From: Hymenopellis radicata
Taxonomy: Eukaryota; Basidiomycota; Agaricomycetes; Agaricales; Physalacriaceae
DNA: 64,000 nucleotides
Assembly (NCBI GenBank): GCA_015501595.1
Contig: JADNRX010000170.1
Location: forward strand, 1-64,000
Direction of reading: 5' to 3'
How positions within the stretch are numbered: the first letter of the stretch is position 1; each line of letters begins with the position of its first letter. Positions 32,095 to 44,339 of this stretch are shown in pieces. Both the position numbers and the translations under genes were made by a program. The notes under the pieces were generated by a model, which was not told the DNA's origin, did not search any database, and saw only the letters and a program-made list of their open reading frames with translations.

Positions 32095-35000
32095 ATGGAT
32101 ACCGCCAACGACTTTAGCGACAAGGTCAACCTTGTCGCTCACAATGACGCGCCGGGCTTTGGTCAGGTAGTTTCTGATACTAGTGTCCTTTTTATCACGT
32201 TGACGTTGACCTCAGAACGACCCAATGGATCAATCTGGGATGTATCAGGTATGAGTTTGACCTAGTGGCGTGCTTGAAAGACTCAACGTTGCTGTAGGAC
32301 AGTTCCTCTCATTCGGCCGCGTCGATGGCTCACGCTGACGTTGTACATACTGGCTTGGTTCGTGCTTTCACGCCTTTTTTATATCCATGCCAACAGTCTT
32401 TTCTGTAGAAAAGCGACAGTCAATCCTCGCTCGATACTTTGTACCAATCTGCGAACTCGTCGCCCATTGCAAGTCCAGGTCTCTTCTCAATGGCCCCGTG
32501 CATCCATCCTCTTAGAGGAGTATTTGATGCCCCGAATCAGCAACTTACATCTATCCCCGCCGATTCAGCAGCCGAAATTGTACGCATATATTCGCATTTG
32601 CCCTTTCCAAGAGAGCTCACTCATCTTCAGGACCACATCACGTCATCCATCGCCGAAGTCACCCTTCAGGATGCGTGTATGGCGCCTGCCATGACTAGTC
32701 AACAAAATGGGGAGACTTTGACTGAAATATCAACTTATGCAGAAGCAACAAACGTAAGAGTCATGGCATGATTACTTCAGGCTTTCGTTTGATGTCATTA
32801 TTCAGGTTGCCCAATTCTTCCCCGAACTAGCTTCCATCGTCCTTCATCAACCATTGCCTTTTTCGATCCATATTCCACCTAACTTTGACTTCAAAAACAT
32901 CAAGGAACCACCACCGCAAGTCGCTGAGCATACGTACGATAGACCCAACTGGGCAATCGCACCAGAAGAAACTCCTGCCAAATCCTCTCCTGTCGACGTT
33001 CCGAATTGGGCTTTGGTACCGGATGATAAACCTCCCTCTACGCGCAATCCTTCGCGACTAGGGAGCTCTAACTGGGATTCGCCGTCTCTCAGGAAGCAAC
33101 ATGGTCGTAGAGCTGTGATATCCAGACATGACCAAGACCGCCGACAAATGAATTCTCTACGACCTCATTCCCATGAAGCTCATAATATCGACGTTCCGAC
33201 GGTCAATTTTCCACCTACGATATCTCATTTTGCGATTTCACCACAATCTCAAATGTCATCCTCTTCAACGCCATACCCGGGAGCAATGGATTGCGAACTT
33301 TCCCCAGCTTCCGGAAACGTTTGCGGTATGAGAATGCCCGTCGTTTATGAAGGTAGCAAGAGACATGAACGAAATCGGCAGTCTTCCAACGACGCATTAC
33401 CGAGACAGGACGGTAGCGTCGATTCGGAACAACCTTCATCGTCTTCTCATCAGCAGCCCTCTCGTCATTACGAGGACCGTGGAGCGCGAGGTGACCGCCA
33501 GTCAACGGAAACCTACCAGCCTAGTCAGTGGCTGAAGGTTTGGGACGAAAGTCGGGAGAAGCACTTAGATCAGCTATCGGATGATATTAGGCTGCAGGAG
33601 TCTTCTGTTGCGAATGGGTCACAGCCTGCCTCTTTCGATTCTTCCCTCGACGACGACGCTTCTCCCGTGTGCCATGAAGGAAAAGTTCTCGTGACGCCAT
33701 TGACGGATGATATCTCTGGCTCCATACAGCAGCCTCTCAAAGTTTGGCCGAAGGCAGAGGTTCCGTACAAATGCAAGGAATCAGTGCCCTTGCTCCCCGA
33801 TTGTGGAGAGGGAAATTATGTACCCCGTCTTGCACCCGAAGCAGTCGAAGAGAACTCGTTGCATGAGGCTACCATGAGCAAGCCGGAACTGCCCATTTTC
33901 AGTACCGTTCGAGGTGATAGCGTTCGAGGTGATGGATGGATTGTCGTAAATCATCGTCACGTCGGAAGATCCGACTCGAACGTTCCTCTGCCTTCGGATG
34001 GATACGTAGCTTCGGAGGAATGTGCTATGGTACTTGGTTCGGTCAGGGAAGGAAAGTCACAAGTTTCCTCTCCACCCCCTAGTATCGAAGTCCCCGCGAA
34101 ATGTCCTCAGACAACCAGAGGAAAGGATTCCTCAGAATTCGGTGAGCTTCCAGCGCCGGGGACTTTAGGTGAAGCTTGACAATTCTCCCGCTTAGATTCC
34201 TCCGACGCCACATTCTTTAGCTTGCGTACTGGCCCTAAAGCTAGCACCAACCCCAGCTCCGAGCTAGATTACTTGGAATTGTCAGTCTCTCCACAGCGGC
34301 CCAGAGACGCTGCGTCTGCTACTAGCAAGCCTGCTGGTCGTGTCAGTAGAACCAGCGACGTCACAGGTGGGCTGTCCTTTATCTGTCCTCGAAGAAGATT
34401 CTCAGCGTCTTAATTAGATCGTTCATCAATGAAACTAAGAACTCCAATGAAACCACAAAATCTTTCTGCCATTTGTCCATCCGATACGATGTCACCACGT
34501 AAACGCCAGCGGTCCTCCTCCTTAGGACACAAAAAATCTTTCGACAAGCTCCATATTCCTGTGAATCCGCCTAATTATTCGTCTTCGAGCTCAGATACAG
34601 AGATGACATCCGGTACTCTCGAGACTTCCCTTCCAAAAGCTCCAGACTCTGCCGGAAGCGACAATTGCAAACGATCCAAACGCGATTCGGACGGCCTGTC
34701 CTGGCGGTCTGGCAAATCCGTAGCTGACTGGCGGGCAGGTTTGCGAGATCAATCGATGGGACCAAAATATGTGCCACCACCTGCCCGGTCGGTATCCTTC
34801 CGCTCAACAAAGATTACTCGAGAATTCCAAGAGGGCAGAGGATATACCTTCAGATTGGAGCCGCTTGAGCCCGAGCAGGAGATCGTGAAGTCGGTCATGT
34901 CACCAACAGATCGGGAAGGAGTTAACGAATTGGAGCATGGGCAGGAAGGACACCGTAGGTCCGCGCTGTCGACGCCGGCACCGAAACATGATTCTGAGCT

Positions 35001-36207
35001 GGTGGCGCAAGTGAGCAAAGCAAGGGTGTCGCCGTCTCCAGCACTATCCCCTTCCCGTATTGCGTCCCCTTTGGCTGATGTCCGTCGCCGGACTGACAAT
35101 GTTGTTAATACGTCCCCGCTCCTTTCACACGCAGTACCAGCGATCGCGTCACCTAATTCCTCATTCACGGCTTTGTCTAGTGGCAAAGACAACTATTCCG
35201 CCGTTCAGCACATTCTCCAGCAGGGAGTGGAAATGGATTCGTTCAAAGGGAAGCCTGCGTCAGATCAAGGCAAGGAAAACAACACCCAATCGTCCGATTC
35301 ACCCGTATCTTCTCCTCGAGTTCATCATTCCCCACTCATGTCCCGAAGCGTTGGCATGCAGTCTAGCCTCATCACACAGGTCACCGGGTCGTCTGGGAAG
35401 ACCCTCACTTGGTCGCCATCCCGCGAGTTCATCCCAAAGCAGAGCAGTCTGTGTCATGCGAATTCGAAATTGCGTTCACTCGATGATCCACCTATCTCTG
35501 CATCTGAAGAGATGCTCAATCTTGACCCCTCAAACATGTCATGCGGCTCCTCGCGGACGGGCATCGAGCAGCAGACACAGTCAGCTCGCGAGCTTTTCGA
35601 AGCGCGTCTGCACGCACATAATATCCGAATTCAGCAGGCCCAATCTAAGCAGCATGAATCGGTTTCTAGAGGAGATATCATCGATATCTCACCTTGGACA
35701 GCCCCTACTTCCGCGCAGCGGACTTTGCGGTATCACAGACCTTCAGACGATGTTATTCAGCTCCCTGCAAGGTCCCCTACTTTCGAGTTTGGTCCCATTT
35801 CGCGCACATTCAGTGGCCCCAATGGACTCCCAAGAACCAACGTCCAGTCTAGCGAGGTATACGTCGCGAATGCTGTTCCGGATCAGCACCTTCATCAATA
35901 TGTACAGTCTTCCCAGTCTCCTCCCGGACCAATCGAGAACTTAGACTTTTGGATTCCATCAATGCAGGAAACGACAAGCCGGGTGCACGCTTTCAAAATG
36001 GACAGTATTACTTTACATGAAAGAACGGTCTGGAAACTCGTGTACCGTCTTAGCTACTTAGTTTTTGATCAATTCCGTCTCATCCTAAATGCCAAGTGTG
36101 CAATGATAACTATTCGACTTGGAGCTTGTGGCGTCGAGGAAGTGAGCGTCAACTCATTTGCGTTCACATCCCCCTGTGGACCGATGCAAGGACATACACA
36201 ATTCTAA
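32095..36207 (+). CDS. Large Ser/Pro-rich low-complexity protein
   Basis: No enzyme domain recognised. Starts MDTANDFSDKVNLVAHNDAP at ATG 32095. Short exons follow (NDPMDQSGMYQ, DSSSHSAASMAHADVVHTGL), then a long hydrophilic protein of over 1,100 residues. A near-N-terminal block (VAQFFPELASIVLHQPLPFS) is the only ordered-looking part. Three related units RPNWAIAPEE, VPNWALVPDD and SSNWDSPS lie at about 32940-33080. Basic patches such as SPRKRQRSSSLGHKKSFDK suggest nuclear or cytoskeletal roles. Two introns (34142-34196 and 34366-34410 approximately) connect the three big open frames in phase. The last 70 residues are more hydrophobic (WKLVYRLSYLVFDQFRLIL); part of this could be intron. Confidence 0.68.
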
Positions 36208-36543
36208 GCCCGACGGAACATATACGCCGGCGATAGAAGTCATATTTTGACCGTTATAGTATGGCCTGAGGCCCTGTAATGAGGTGGCGCATGACAAGCC
36301 TTAAGAAACATAAGACTCCCTGATGACCGGAACATTTGCACAGGTCAAAGGCGTACCTGGAGCCTAGTACAATCAAGTGGACAAGTCCAAGACATATGAA
36401 TTTGATAGCAAACAACAACAACAATAAGAACAAAGGTAACCAACGGTTTCCGATAACAGACTAAAGCATAGAGCGGAGGTCACAGACCCCCAGGAAGAAG
36501 TTCGGGGGAAGTGACACCCCGAACGGAAGGATGTGTGAAAAGG
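36208..36543. other. Convergent 3' region
   Basis: About 340 bp between the ends of two converging genes. Contains an AACAACAACAACAATAAG run near 36410-36430. No gene seen. Confidence 0.4.
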
Positions 36544-37225
36544 TTAAAGTTGAACGTTGTCCCTGTACAAAGTTAGATGGACTGGGATGGAAGAGATCCG
36601 GTACGGTGGCACTCACGCAAGCGCACCAATGACATTGCCCGGAGGACTGTAGAAACATGCGACCAACGTTTCGTCGGAACGGGAGGAGTCAAAGATACCA
36701 CTGCATTGGGTATATGTCGCACATCCGACCTCGGTTGTGGCTTTCCAAACCACCTGCGAGAAGTGATTATACGTCTCGGGTTGGAAGGTAAAGGAACCTG
36801 TATGGCGTGATTAGCGCTCGTTCCAAACGTCCGTCGTCCGATGGGAGAACTTCGGAGTGGGAGGAAACATACGCACTTTCGTCTGAAACGAAGGAATTCA
36901 CGGCCGTCTGGATAGACACTTCCCCAGGCCCAGCGACCATGTTTTCTCCGTATGCAGTTCCGTCGGATAAAACGCCACTGCTGTGCGAGAAAGAGCAGCT
37001 CTGCACCCAGGATTCGGCGGCTTCGGCAAGAGCGGTTGACCATGTTAAGGGCGTTGCACCGTGTTCCACGCGTATGGTATTGTGCGAAGATAAGTATTGA
37101 TATGTGTCCCAGAGTCCTCTCGTCGCATGTTTTTTCTGCATGTGAGCAGATGCATGGGGGATGAACGAGATGGCAACGAAGAGACTGGCAACGGTCAGGA
37201 AAAGACGGTGGGCGATGACGATCAT
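36544..37225 (-). CDS. Secreted CAP/SCP/PR-1-like protein
   Basis: Extracellular CAP-superfamily protein; fungal members bind sterols or fatty acids, and some act in development or host contact. Signal peptide MIVIAHRLFLTVASLFVAIS followed by FIPHASA. The CAP core has YLSSHNTIRVEHGATPLTWS (CAP His), AAESWVQSCSFSHSSG, AYGENMVAGPG (CAP Glu), then after an intron YNHFSQVVWKATTEVGCATY (HFSQVVW signature) and VACFYSPPGNVIGALADNVQ-L. The last five residues come from a final exon after a gtgagt...gtacag intron; without it the frame stops at 36613, giving a slightly shorter end. Starts at ATG 37225. Intact. Confidence 0.9.
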
Positions 37226-38048
37226 GTCGGGTGTAACGAGCGTAAGGTGCAAGCCGTAGAGCAAGCCACTATGAGATGAATGGTGGTGAGAGAATGAAAG
37301 GCAGCTGGATCACTGTCAGCAGGGTCTTGATGCGAACGTACGCGTGGCCCGAAACATGTGGGGAAGGCTCGTCAAGCTCTTCTCATGGTGTGCCTTGACG
37401 ACCTCGTGCGATCGATCAAAACGACGCGGAGGAACACGGCTGTAGTTCAGAAATGAGACGAAGAGTTCAACGTTCAACTTGCAAGTCCACTCTTCCACTC
37501 TAGAAACTTTAAATGTCGGCAGGTTGCTCTAGGATTCCGTGCAGCATAAATCTATGGGTGAAGACGAAGAATAAGTCAAATTTTCTCAACGCGACCGGTC
37601 ACCAGACAGGGCAGTGATACGGTATTTCAAAAAAGCTCATCGGATATGGACGGCTTGATGGGAAGATGTGTGGGCGTTACCTGCGAGACGTGAAGGACAA
37701 ACGTTATTCTGGAGGAGAGCAAGAATATGATACCGTCTGGAGGAAAGGCAATTTTAGAGCGACGAAGAGCAGCTGCGTCAATGTCGGTGCGCATTGCCCT
37801 ACTTAGTCCCAAGACCATAAGCTGTACAACCTTCAGATGGCTACGACAGATTCTAAATCTGAAGCCGAACACAGCAAAGTCCGTCGAGTTCGACGCGTCT
37901 GCAGTGTCCTTTAACCACATTTTCGTCGGAATGTTATACAGAGATTTCAGTAAGAACTTTGGTACAACGATAATACATGTCTACGCATATGCATCGTCAG
38001 TGAATAGTAAGAGACAGCTGACGACTCAACCGACTTACGACGAATCTA
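37226..38048. other. Gap with one doubtful minus-strand ORF
   Basis: About 820 bp between CAP and prefoldin genes. A 97-codon minus frame with an ATG (37920-37627; MWLKDTADASNSTDFAVFGF) has no motif. A gtaacg donor near its end could extend it. It may be a small gene or noise. Confidence 0.3.
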
Positions 38049-38575
38049 TTAAGCAACCGGTGTGATCTTGTAATGCTCCTTGAACGCGTCAAACTCCTTT
38101 TCCTTGGACTTGTATTGCTCTGTTAGGTTGGCAACGACTTGTCGTATCTGTGGCGTATTTGAGTAAGTGCGAGCTAGAGTGACAGGTGATTTACCCCATC
38201 TCTATTGGTTGTAAGGGCCGGGACGACATCCTTGACCGTTCGCTCAACCAGTACACCTCCAATTAGGCGGAAACACTGGCGATCTGGATTTTTAGCCAGC
38301 GCCTCATTGAGGGTAGTTAAAACGAGTCTGATGGCAAGATTAGTACTTTTTTCTGGAAGTGAACACGGCGCGCGCACGCATGCTCGTCTGCCTCCTGCTC
38401 GAGCTCGCCAATTTTGGAGGCAATAGCCTTCAGGTCTTGGGTGTACGAGTTAAAATTTTGCTGAATATCTGGCTGAGGCAATTGAAGAAATGTTTTATGC
38501 GGGCAGCAAACGCGACACACCCTGATTTGAAAGCTGTGGAGGCGCCTTTGACTTTGAGACGGCTTTCGATGTCAT
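38049..38575 (-). CDS. PFD2: Prefoldin subunit 2
   Basis: Beta-type subunit of the hexameric prefoldin chaperone that hands nascent actin and tubulin to the CCT chaperonin in the cytosol. Exon 1 is MTSKAVSKSKAPPQLSNQG. Then come PDIQQNFNSYTQDLKAIASK and IGELEQEADEH (first coiled coil), LNEALAKNPDRQCFRLIGGV and LVERTVKDVVPALTTNRDG (the conserved beta hairpin), and the second coiled coil QVVANLTEQYKSKEKEFDAF ending KEHYKITPVA. About 120 residues, normal length. At least three introns. The gene starts at ATG 38575, 126 bp from the divergent NDUFS8 start. Confidence 0.92.
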
Positions 38576-38701
38576 GGTCGACGTCGACGACGATGAGCAG
38601 TAGCCGGCAGTGTGCGGGTCAAAATTGAAAATCGCTGATTGGCTCGGCGCTGAACGTGACTTTGGATTTGCTGGAGCAACTTGGCCAACACTGAGACCAC
38701 C
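38576..38701. promoter_or_regulatory. 126-bp divergent promoter, PFD2 / NDUFS8
   Basis: Both neighbours are housekeeping genes whose starts are well supported. Only 126 bp separate their ATGs, so the core promoter must be shared or overlapping. No TATA box seen. Confidence 0.65.
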
Positions 38702-39735
38702 ATGGTCCCCATCGCCCGTCCACGCGCCTTTGCCGCTGTCCCGTCATCTTTGAGGCTAATACAGGCCTCGTCCTCGTCGCTGCCGTCGACGGTGACAGCG
38801 GTGCTCGCTTCCCGTCGACTACTTTCCACAACCCCATGCAACCACGACGCAAACCCCGGCCTCAGAAACAAGGAACTGCACTCAGATATGAAGCATTTAC
38901 ACCTTCACCGTAGCGGGAACCCGGCCTTATTTGACAAGGATGGCCGCGACTTGGATCCTTACAAGGAGGGTCCGAGCGCGCTCGACAAGGCAGTCCACCT
39001 GTTCTTCTTGACTGAAATTATGCGGGGTCAGTGTTCATTTGCGGCGTATCTCTTTAAACCAGTCTAATGGTCTGCCAGGAATGTGGATTGTCATGGAAAA
39101 CTTCTTCCGACCACCATATACCATCATGTATCCTTTTGAGAAAGGTCCCTTGTCTCCGCGGTTCAGAGGTGAACATGCTTTACGCCGGTACCCCAGTGGC
39201 GAAGAACGCTGTATCGGTGAGCGAAATGTCTTTTCATCCCCGACAAAATCTCACATACCTTCCGCAATCAATCAGCCTGTAAACTTTGCGAAGCCATCTG
39301 TCCAGCTCAAGCCATCACCATCGAAAGTGAAACTCGGATGGATGGTTCCAGAAGGACCACCAAATACGGTGAGCTTGCGTTCCTGTCACCAGTCGCTCAT
39401 TTTAACCCGCGCGCACATCACAGACATCGACATGACCAAGTGTATCTACTGTGGCTTTTGCCAGGAAGCGTGTCCTGTTGACGCCATTGTGGAGAGTATG
39501 TCACTTTGCCTTCCATTCTCCGTCTGATTTGCTGACTGGTTCTGCGTGTACAGCGCAAAACCAAGAGTTCGCGACCGAGACGCGTGAAGAGCTGCTCTAC
39601 AACAAAGAGAAGTTACTTATGAATGGCGACCGGGCAGAAGCTGAAATCGCGGCCAACTTACATTGTACGCTGGCGTCTCTGTCAGTCCTCGGCCATTACT
39701 GACCACCTTTTGTAGCGGAACACGTCTATCGGTAA
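38702..39735 (+). CDS. NDUFS8: Complex I 23-kDa iron-sulfur subunit (NDUFS8/TYKY)
   Basis: Mitochondrial matrix-arm subunit of NADH:ubiquinone oxidoreductase carrying two 4Fe-4S clusters (N6a/N6b). It starts [20 protein letters not shown], an Arg/Ser-rich presequence. Then follow [40 protein letters not shown] and [20 protein letters not shown]. The first cluster motif is [16 protein letters not shown] (formed across an intron) and the second is [18 protein letters not shown]. The end is [20 protein letters not shown] then IAANLHSEHVYR, with the last six residues on a separate exon. All eight cluster cysteines are present. About five introns. Intact. Confidence 0.95.
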
Positions 39736-39967
39736 ATTCATGGCGATTTGGACCCGTTTGGGGAACATGGGTTGCCTGTGTATAGTCTAATATATCAATC
39801 GTTGAGCTTACTCGGTCACGCCACGAACCCTCAAAGGTGTATCAGATTCTCTTCGCTTAATCCCAAGGTATGATGTATCACCAGACTCCGCATTGGTTAG
39901 CTGTGAGATGTTCCTAATAGCGCGGCCTCCAGCTTTTGGGCTTCTCCAACTGCTTCTGGTTACAGCT

Positions 39968-41394
39968 ATGTCATCGTCATCAGGAATGCCACCGTCAGGA
40001 CCCCCCCTTGCAGAACCCTCAGAATGCAAAAGTACTGATCATCATCTTACTCGGATGTTTCCGAGTACAGGTTCACACTGTCCTCGGACTATCTAAAATT
40101 ACGACGTCATGAGTATCACGGTAAGAATTCGAAGGGTACGTTAATACTATTCTTACCGTCTTCAATCTGTTAACATGTCGCGATATCCAAAATTTTCCAG
40201 TGAAGCTACACCCCCAAACGTGGACCAGTCATCTTTCATCAAACGGCCGCGTGAAGATCTACTGTCTGCGGGACATTTAACATCACTTCGACAGGCTCGT
40301 GTCTGTACCACCATAGGGTTTCCGTATATTGGATATTTGTACAGGCGATAGCACTTGCGAGTATCGTAAACCATTAGACGGCGATCAGCGTCACGTTTGC
40401 CACATTTGCACGGAGTCGTAGCTGTGAAAGTGAATCCGTCCGTTGCTACAGGGGCGTATTCTGTAACTTTGCTCTTCGGACTGGGTTCACTTTGCGAAAT
40501 TTGGCTCCTACGCTCCGAGACGCTTTCACTTGGCCCCCTCGTTCTTATTACGTGCCTCCATTCTCCTCTCGTCATCACCAATTGGATTTCCATTTTGTCC
40601 TCGACGCGGATGGTATGGGAACACCCGCCCATACGCGTTCTCCGAAGACGTTTGGGATGTAAGAGGCTTGCCACTTTTGTCATGTACAACTACTTATTCA
40701 ACATATCCTCCGTCAAGGGCTTCTCAAAGCACATCGAAACGTCGGAGCGCGCGAACCATCAAGTACATCCCTGATTTACCCCACAATCTAGGTAATCTCG
40801 ACCTTGAATCGCCCTCAACTCGCCGTGCGCGTGTGCCTACGTCTAATAGACTTGGGAGCCTTGCATCATCATCAGCACATCTAGGCATCGTCAGAGTGTA
40901 TCCCACGGGAAGCAAGCCACATACGTATGTTGCTGCACAAGGGTCTGTCAAGCACCATCCTCCTAGTGGCTGGAAAAGTGATATTAAAGATCGTGATCGA
41001 AATCTTTCGTCACCCATACCCTCGCACTCTGTGTGCAGCGCCACCTCTTCCTCGACTTCCAGGACCAGCATGGCCGTATCGAAAGTTCGAGAAGAGAATC
41101 GGCGCGACGCGGGCGACTCGGAACACGCACAATCATGGATTTTGTTCTAGACTCAAAATCGCCCTCGGTGGAGTTCCTTCGGAGATGGTGATTCGTTGTA
41201 GGGTGTTAAGCCCATTTCGACATGAATACGCGTTCGTGATTGGCTACGGACATGCCTTGCAGGATTATTGGGATGAACAGTCGAGGATATGGTCGGGCGC
41301 AGACGATATTCAGAGTTTGATTCGTACGAGCGAGGAGATGCGAGTCGGATGGCGGACAGCACTACAACGACGCAGCAGAGGCAGGACCGGATGA
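39968..41394 (+). CDS. Hypothetical protein, approximate multi-exon model
   Basis: Not recognised; exon joins only partly solved. Plus-strand blocks look protein-like and are separated by plausible introns: MSSSSGMPPSGPPLAEPSEC (ATG 39968), EATPPNVDQSSFIKRPREDL to RQARVCTTIG (about 40201-40316), RRSASRLPHLHGVVAVKVNP (about 40377-40450), ARTIKYIPDLPHNLGNLDLE to MAVSKVREENRRDAGDSEHA (about 40750-41140), and a last block SPFRHEYAFVIGYGHALQDY to WRTALQRRSRGRTG ending 41394. A minus-strand frame (40162-40689) overlaps and is also open, but the plus blocks have better splice signals. The first and last coordinates are tentative. Confidence 0.35.
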
Positions 41395-42300
41395 CCATCG
41401 GGAAGTGTCGGAGATGCTCATCAGACGCCTGTCGGCCTTGGCGAGATGTTTGAACTTGTAGGAGGCCGCCACGGAGCAAATATTATAATCGCTTCATACG
41501 GGAAAGCAAGGGTGTCGTGGGTCTATTACCCCGGCGGCGAGAGTTCCGATGTTCTTTCTAACCATCTAACCTATGTTAACGAGTGTTAACAAGTAATTTA
41601 CCTTCCACATGCGGTCAGAAACCGCTAATTCGCTTCCTGTATTTCACCCGGTGAATGTTGAGAAAACCCGGCGGTAAAATCTCTTCCCAATAATCGTGGC
41701 TGTATCCAAGCCAGAAGTGGGGTCAATCCGTTGTTGCGGAGAAGAGATATTGACGCCACAAGGCATCAAGTCTACAATATCTCATTTCGTGAAATTTGTG
41801 ACGACGCGGAAGAATTTCAGGCCCGTGTTTGAGCAACTCACTTTAGCGCTCAAATTTCAGGAATAGATTCTGCTCAAAGCGACTGGACGAATTATGAAGC
41901 GATTTATTGGTTTACGTCCATGTTTGGACATAGGTAGTTATGAATCCTTACTCCCAATGTGCTCAAACAACGTACGCCACTATCGGTGCTGCGGCCCATG
42001 GTCCATCCCGGTGTTCAATTCGGCGTTTGGCTGTTCAAAGCCACAATTATGCGCCACAATACGAGGTGAAAAACGTCAATACAATTCAAACACAATAGGG
42101 AGAGACTTTGAGTAACACATTGCGGCAGACGCCTGCAACGGATATACATGCGCGAGAATGGAGTACAAATTTAGAGCGGCGGCGCAGCAAGAAGGAAGAA
42201 TCTTTGTACATGTACAGAACTGACGATTGCACGACAACAAAAACAGAAGGAGATTACTATCGTATGTAGTGGGTATCCGAATTGATCGTCGGATAGATTT
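41395..42300. other. No gene recognised
   Basis: About 900 bp, including an AT-rich stretch at 41500-41700. Open frames are short with no motifs. Confidence 0.4.
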
Positions 42301-43883
42301 TTATGATGCCATCCGGTCATCATCTTGATCCTCTGGCCCGCGAGGGCGGTCGCGCTGCTGATAGCGTTTAGGCCCAGGATAGAGGATGCCACCGGGAGCC
42401 TCGTCCATGTCCATGAGGTCCGTGTCCCTTCTTTTCCTAGCATCAAGTCTAGTGGAGGAAGACCGCCCTAGTTCAGTGGAGGACGTATATACGCCACCGC
42501 CACCGCCGTGATCGCGCGAGTGGGTCCTTCCGTCCTCATGCACAAAGTCTAAATCGTCCTGCTGCTGCTGCTGCTGCTGGACGGGTCTAAGCCTGAAAGA
42601 CCTCGGACGATCGTGTTCATAGTACTGCTCTCGCGAATCAGGTCGGGACGGAAGTTCGCCGCCTCCGGGCATGGGAGGGCCTGACCCAGACCCACCTGAT
42701 CCTGAACCAGGCGTTTCGGACCGAGAGTGCATAGTGTAGCCTGGTGCGGCACTTCCGCTAGCACCTGCCATCTCATGATAGTAACTTGGGTCGTCGCGCA
42801 AACGGGGATCGGCGTATTCAAGACTGTGTCGTGACTGACGATGGGCATTGGGCGGAGAACGCATATTTGCGGCGCTGGGAGGCATGTCTCGGCTCCGACT
42901 GACTGGAATATCACGACGTTCACGCTGCATGTCCCATTCGCGTTCGCGCTCAAGATCTATGTCGCGTGTGCGCTCCCGGTGATCGTCCCGGTTTACATAG
43001 GTTCCCGGTCCGATTCGTTGGTGATTGTGGGTTCTGCTGGACGTGGAGCGTGAGTCTGACGGGGGCGAAAGTGGTCCCAAAGAGGACGAATGCGAATGAG
43101 TGGGAATGGATAGATCATGCAGGTCCTGGCGCCGACCACGATCGCGATCTGGGGTACTGTGGAGAACGTGCTGAACCGGGGGCAGATTGTCGGGATATGG
43201 CATTCGGTCGTACATAGGCCTCGACGTGGAGTACTTGGCGCCTGGCGGGCTTGTATGAGAGTGCGACCGAGTATGACTGCTGGGCGGCTGCATGGGTGGC
43301 ATGAGACGCGCGTCAGTGGCTGAATCACGCCGAGAGGAGCGGATATATGGGTCGTTGGCGACGTCGGGTGCGGGCCCGCCTCGGTGGGTCGGATGGGAGC
43401 GCATATAGTCGACAAAACCCGGCTCTGCGTCCATGGACGGCTGAGGATGGTACGGCTGTGAGGGAAGCGGCTGGCGATCGTGCAGCTCTGGCGACGGCGG
43501 CACCGCGGCGAGACGTTCATAGAGTATTCTGAAAGGAAAGGCAGTCAGAAAAGCCACTTTCACTACTGTCGGGGCCACTCACGCCCGCTCCAGCTTCATC
43601 CGTTGAATATTGCGTTTCGCTTGCAACACCTTGTAGTGAAGTTTATCATTGTCCTGCCCGCCGTCAGCCACAAAATACACTCAAAAGTTAGCCCACAAAC
43701 CAATTCTGTCTCGCGGACTTTTCGCTTCAGCTCCTTGTATTTGGCCATATACTTCATATTATCGCTCTCCTGGGCGAGACCACCCCCAATATGGGGCTGC
43801 TTCGCCTTGAACTGCAATCTGCCGACTTGACTGGCATTTTGACCCGCATTGAGCTGACCGGGCGACGGCTGCCTCGACGACAT
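42301..43883 (-). CDS. INO80 complex subunit F (TFPT-like) domain protein
   Basis: Probable nuclear subunit of the INO80 chromatin remodeller. The N-terminal coiled coil is the recognisable part: KYMAKYKELKRKVRETEL, then after an intron DNDKLHYKVLQAKRNIQRMK and LERAILYERLAAVPPSPEL. This matches the INO80F/TFPT domain. The remaining two thirds are disordered: Ser/His/Pro-rich, Arg-Asp-Glu repeats (DLEREREWDMQRERRD), a Gly/Ser run, seven consecutive Gln, and an acidic end with a KRYQQRDRPRG basic motif. Starts at ATG 43883 (MSSRQPSPGQLNAGQNASQV). Three exons with canonical introns. The domain is confident; membership in INO80 is by family. Confidence 0.8.
42559..42579 (-). repeat. (CAG)7 codon repeat encoding polyglutamine
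   Basis: Seven perfect CTG triplets on the plus strand, read as seven Gln codons in the INO80F-domain gene. A pure triplet run is likely to vary in length between strains. Confidence 0.9.
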
Positions 43884-44339
43884 GACGGTTTGAAAAGAGG
43901 CTGGCAGCTGATGGAAGTTTTCGGCGCTAATTTGGCCCAGAACTTACTTACGGGCGCTGGCGTTGGTGCCTAAAATGGTATGTCCTTCCGTTGAGTGAGA
44001 TTTTCTCACGCTTGCGTCGTGTCCTCCGTGTGTATGTGCACCGCCGACGACGTGATGATGGTAGTGACAGCGTTTACTAGGGATAACAAGAGTCGAAGGA
44101 ACCTCCTCCGTAAACACTCGGACGTATTTAATGTCGACAACATACGAAAAGGAATATAAACTACTATTTTCATCTTGTCCGTCACTCTTCTCTGTGATCC
44201 TCGAGGCCTCGAGGATGAGCCAGTTGCTCTTGGAACGATTCCATTTTCCATTTTTCCGCAGTTTGATTCGCTTGCCCTGTTTATCACGTGATCTTGACAC
44301 TCTCCTCCAAACCACCATCTCCGTCGACATCCGTCACCA
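43884..44339. promoter_or_regulatory. Divergent region, INO80F / NDUFA13, with 5' UTR
   Basis: About 455 bp between divergent genes. The right end is the 5' UTR exon of NDUFA13, which supplies the A of the start codon. A C/T-rich run lies at 44300-44335. Confidence 0.45.

Noticed and set aside
35060..35944. 294-codon second plus-strand frame
   Set aside because: Lies inside the Ser/Pro-rich gene in another frame; Ser/His/Arg-biased and without motifs.
40162..40689. 175-codon minus-strand frame with several Cys (CKCGKRDADRR)
   Set aside because: Overlaps plus-strand blocks with better splice sites, and it begins at a non-ATG codon. Kept only as an alternative.
42993..43520. 175-codon alternative minus frame in the INO80F gene
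   Set aside because: Off-frame shadow of the long disordered exon.
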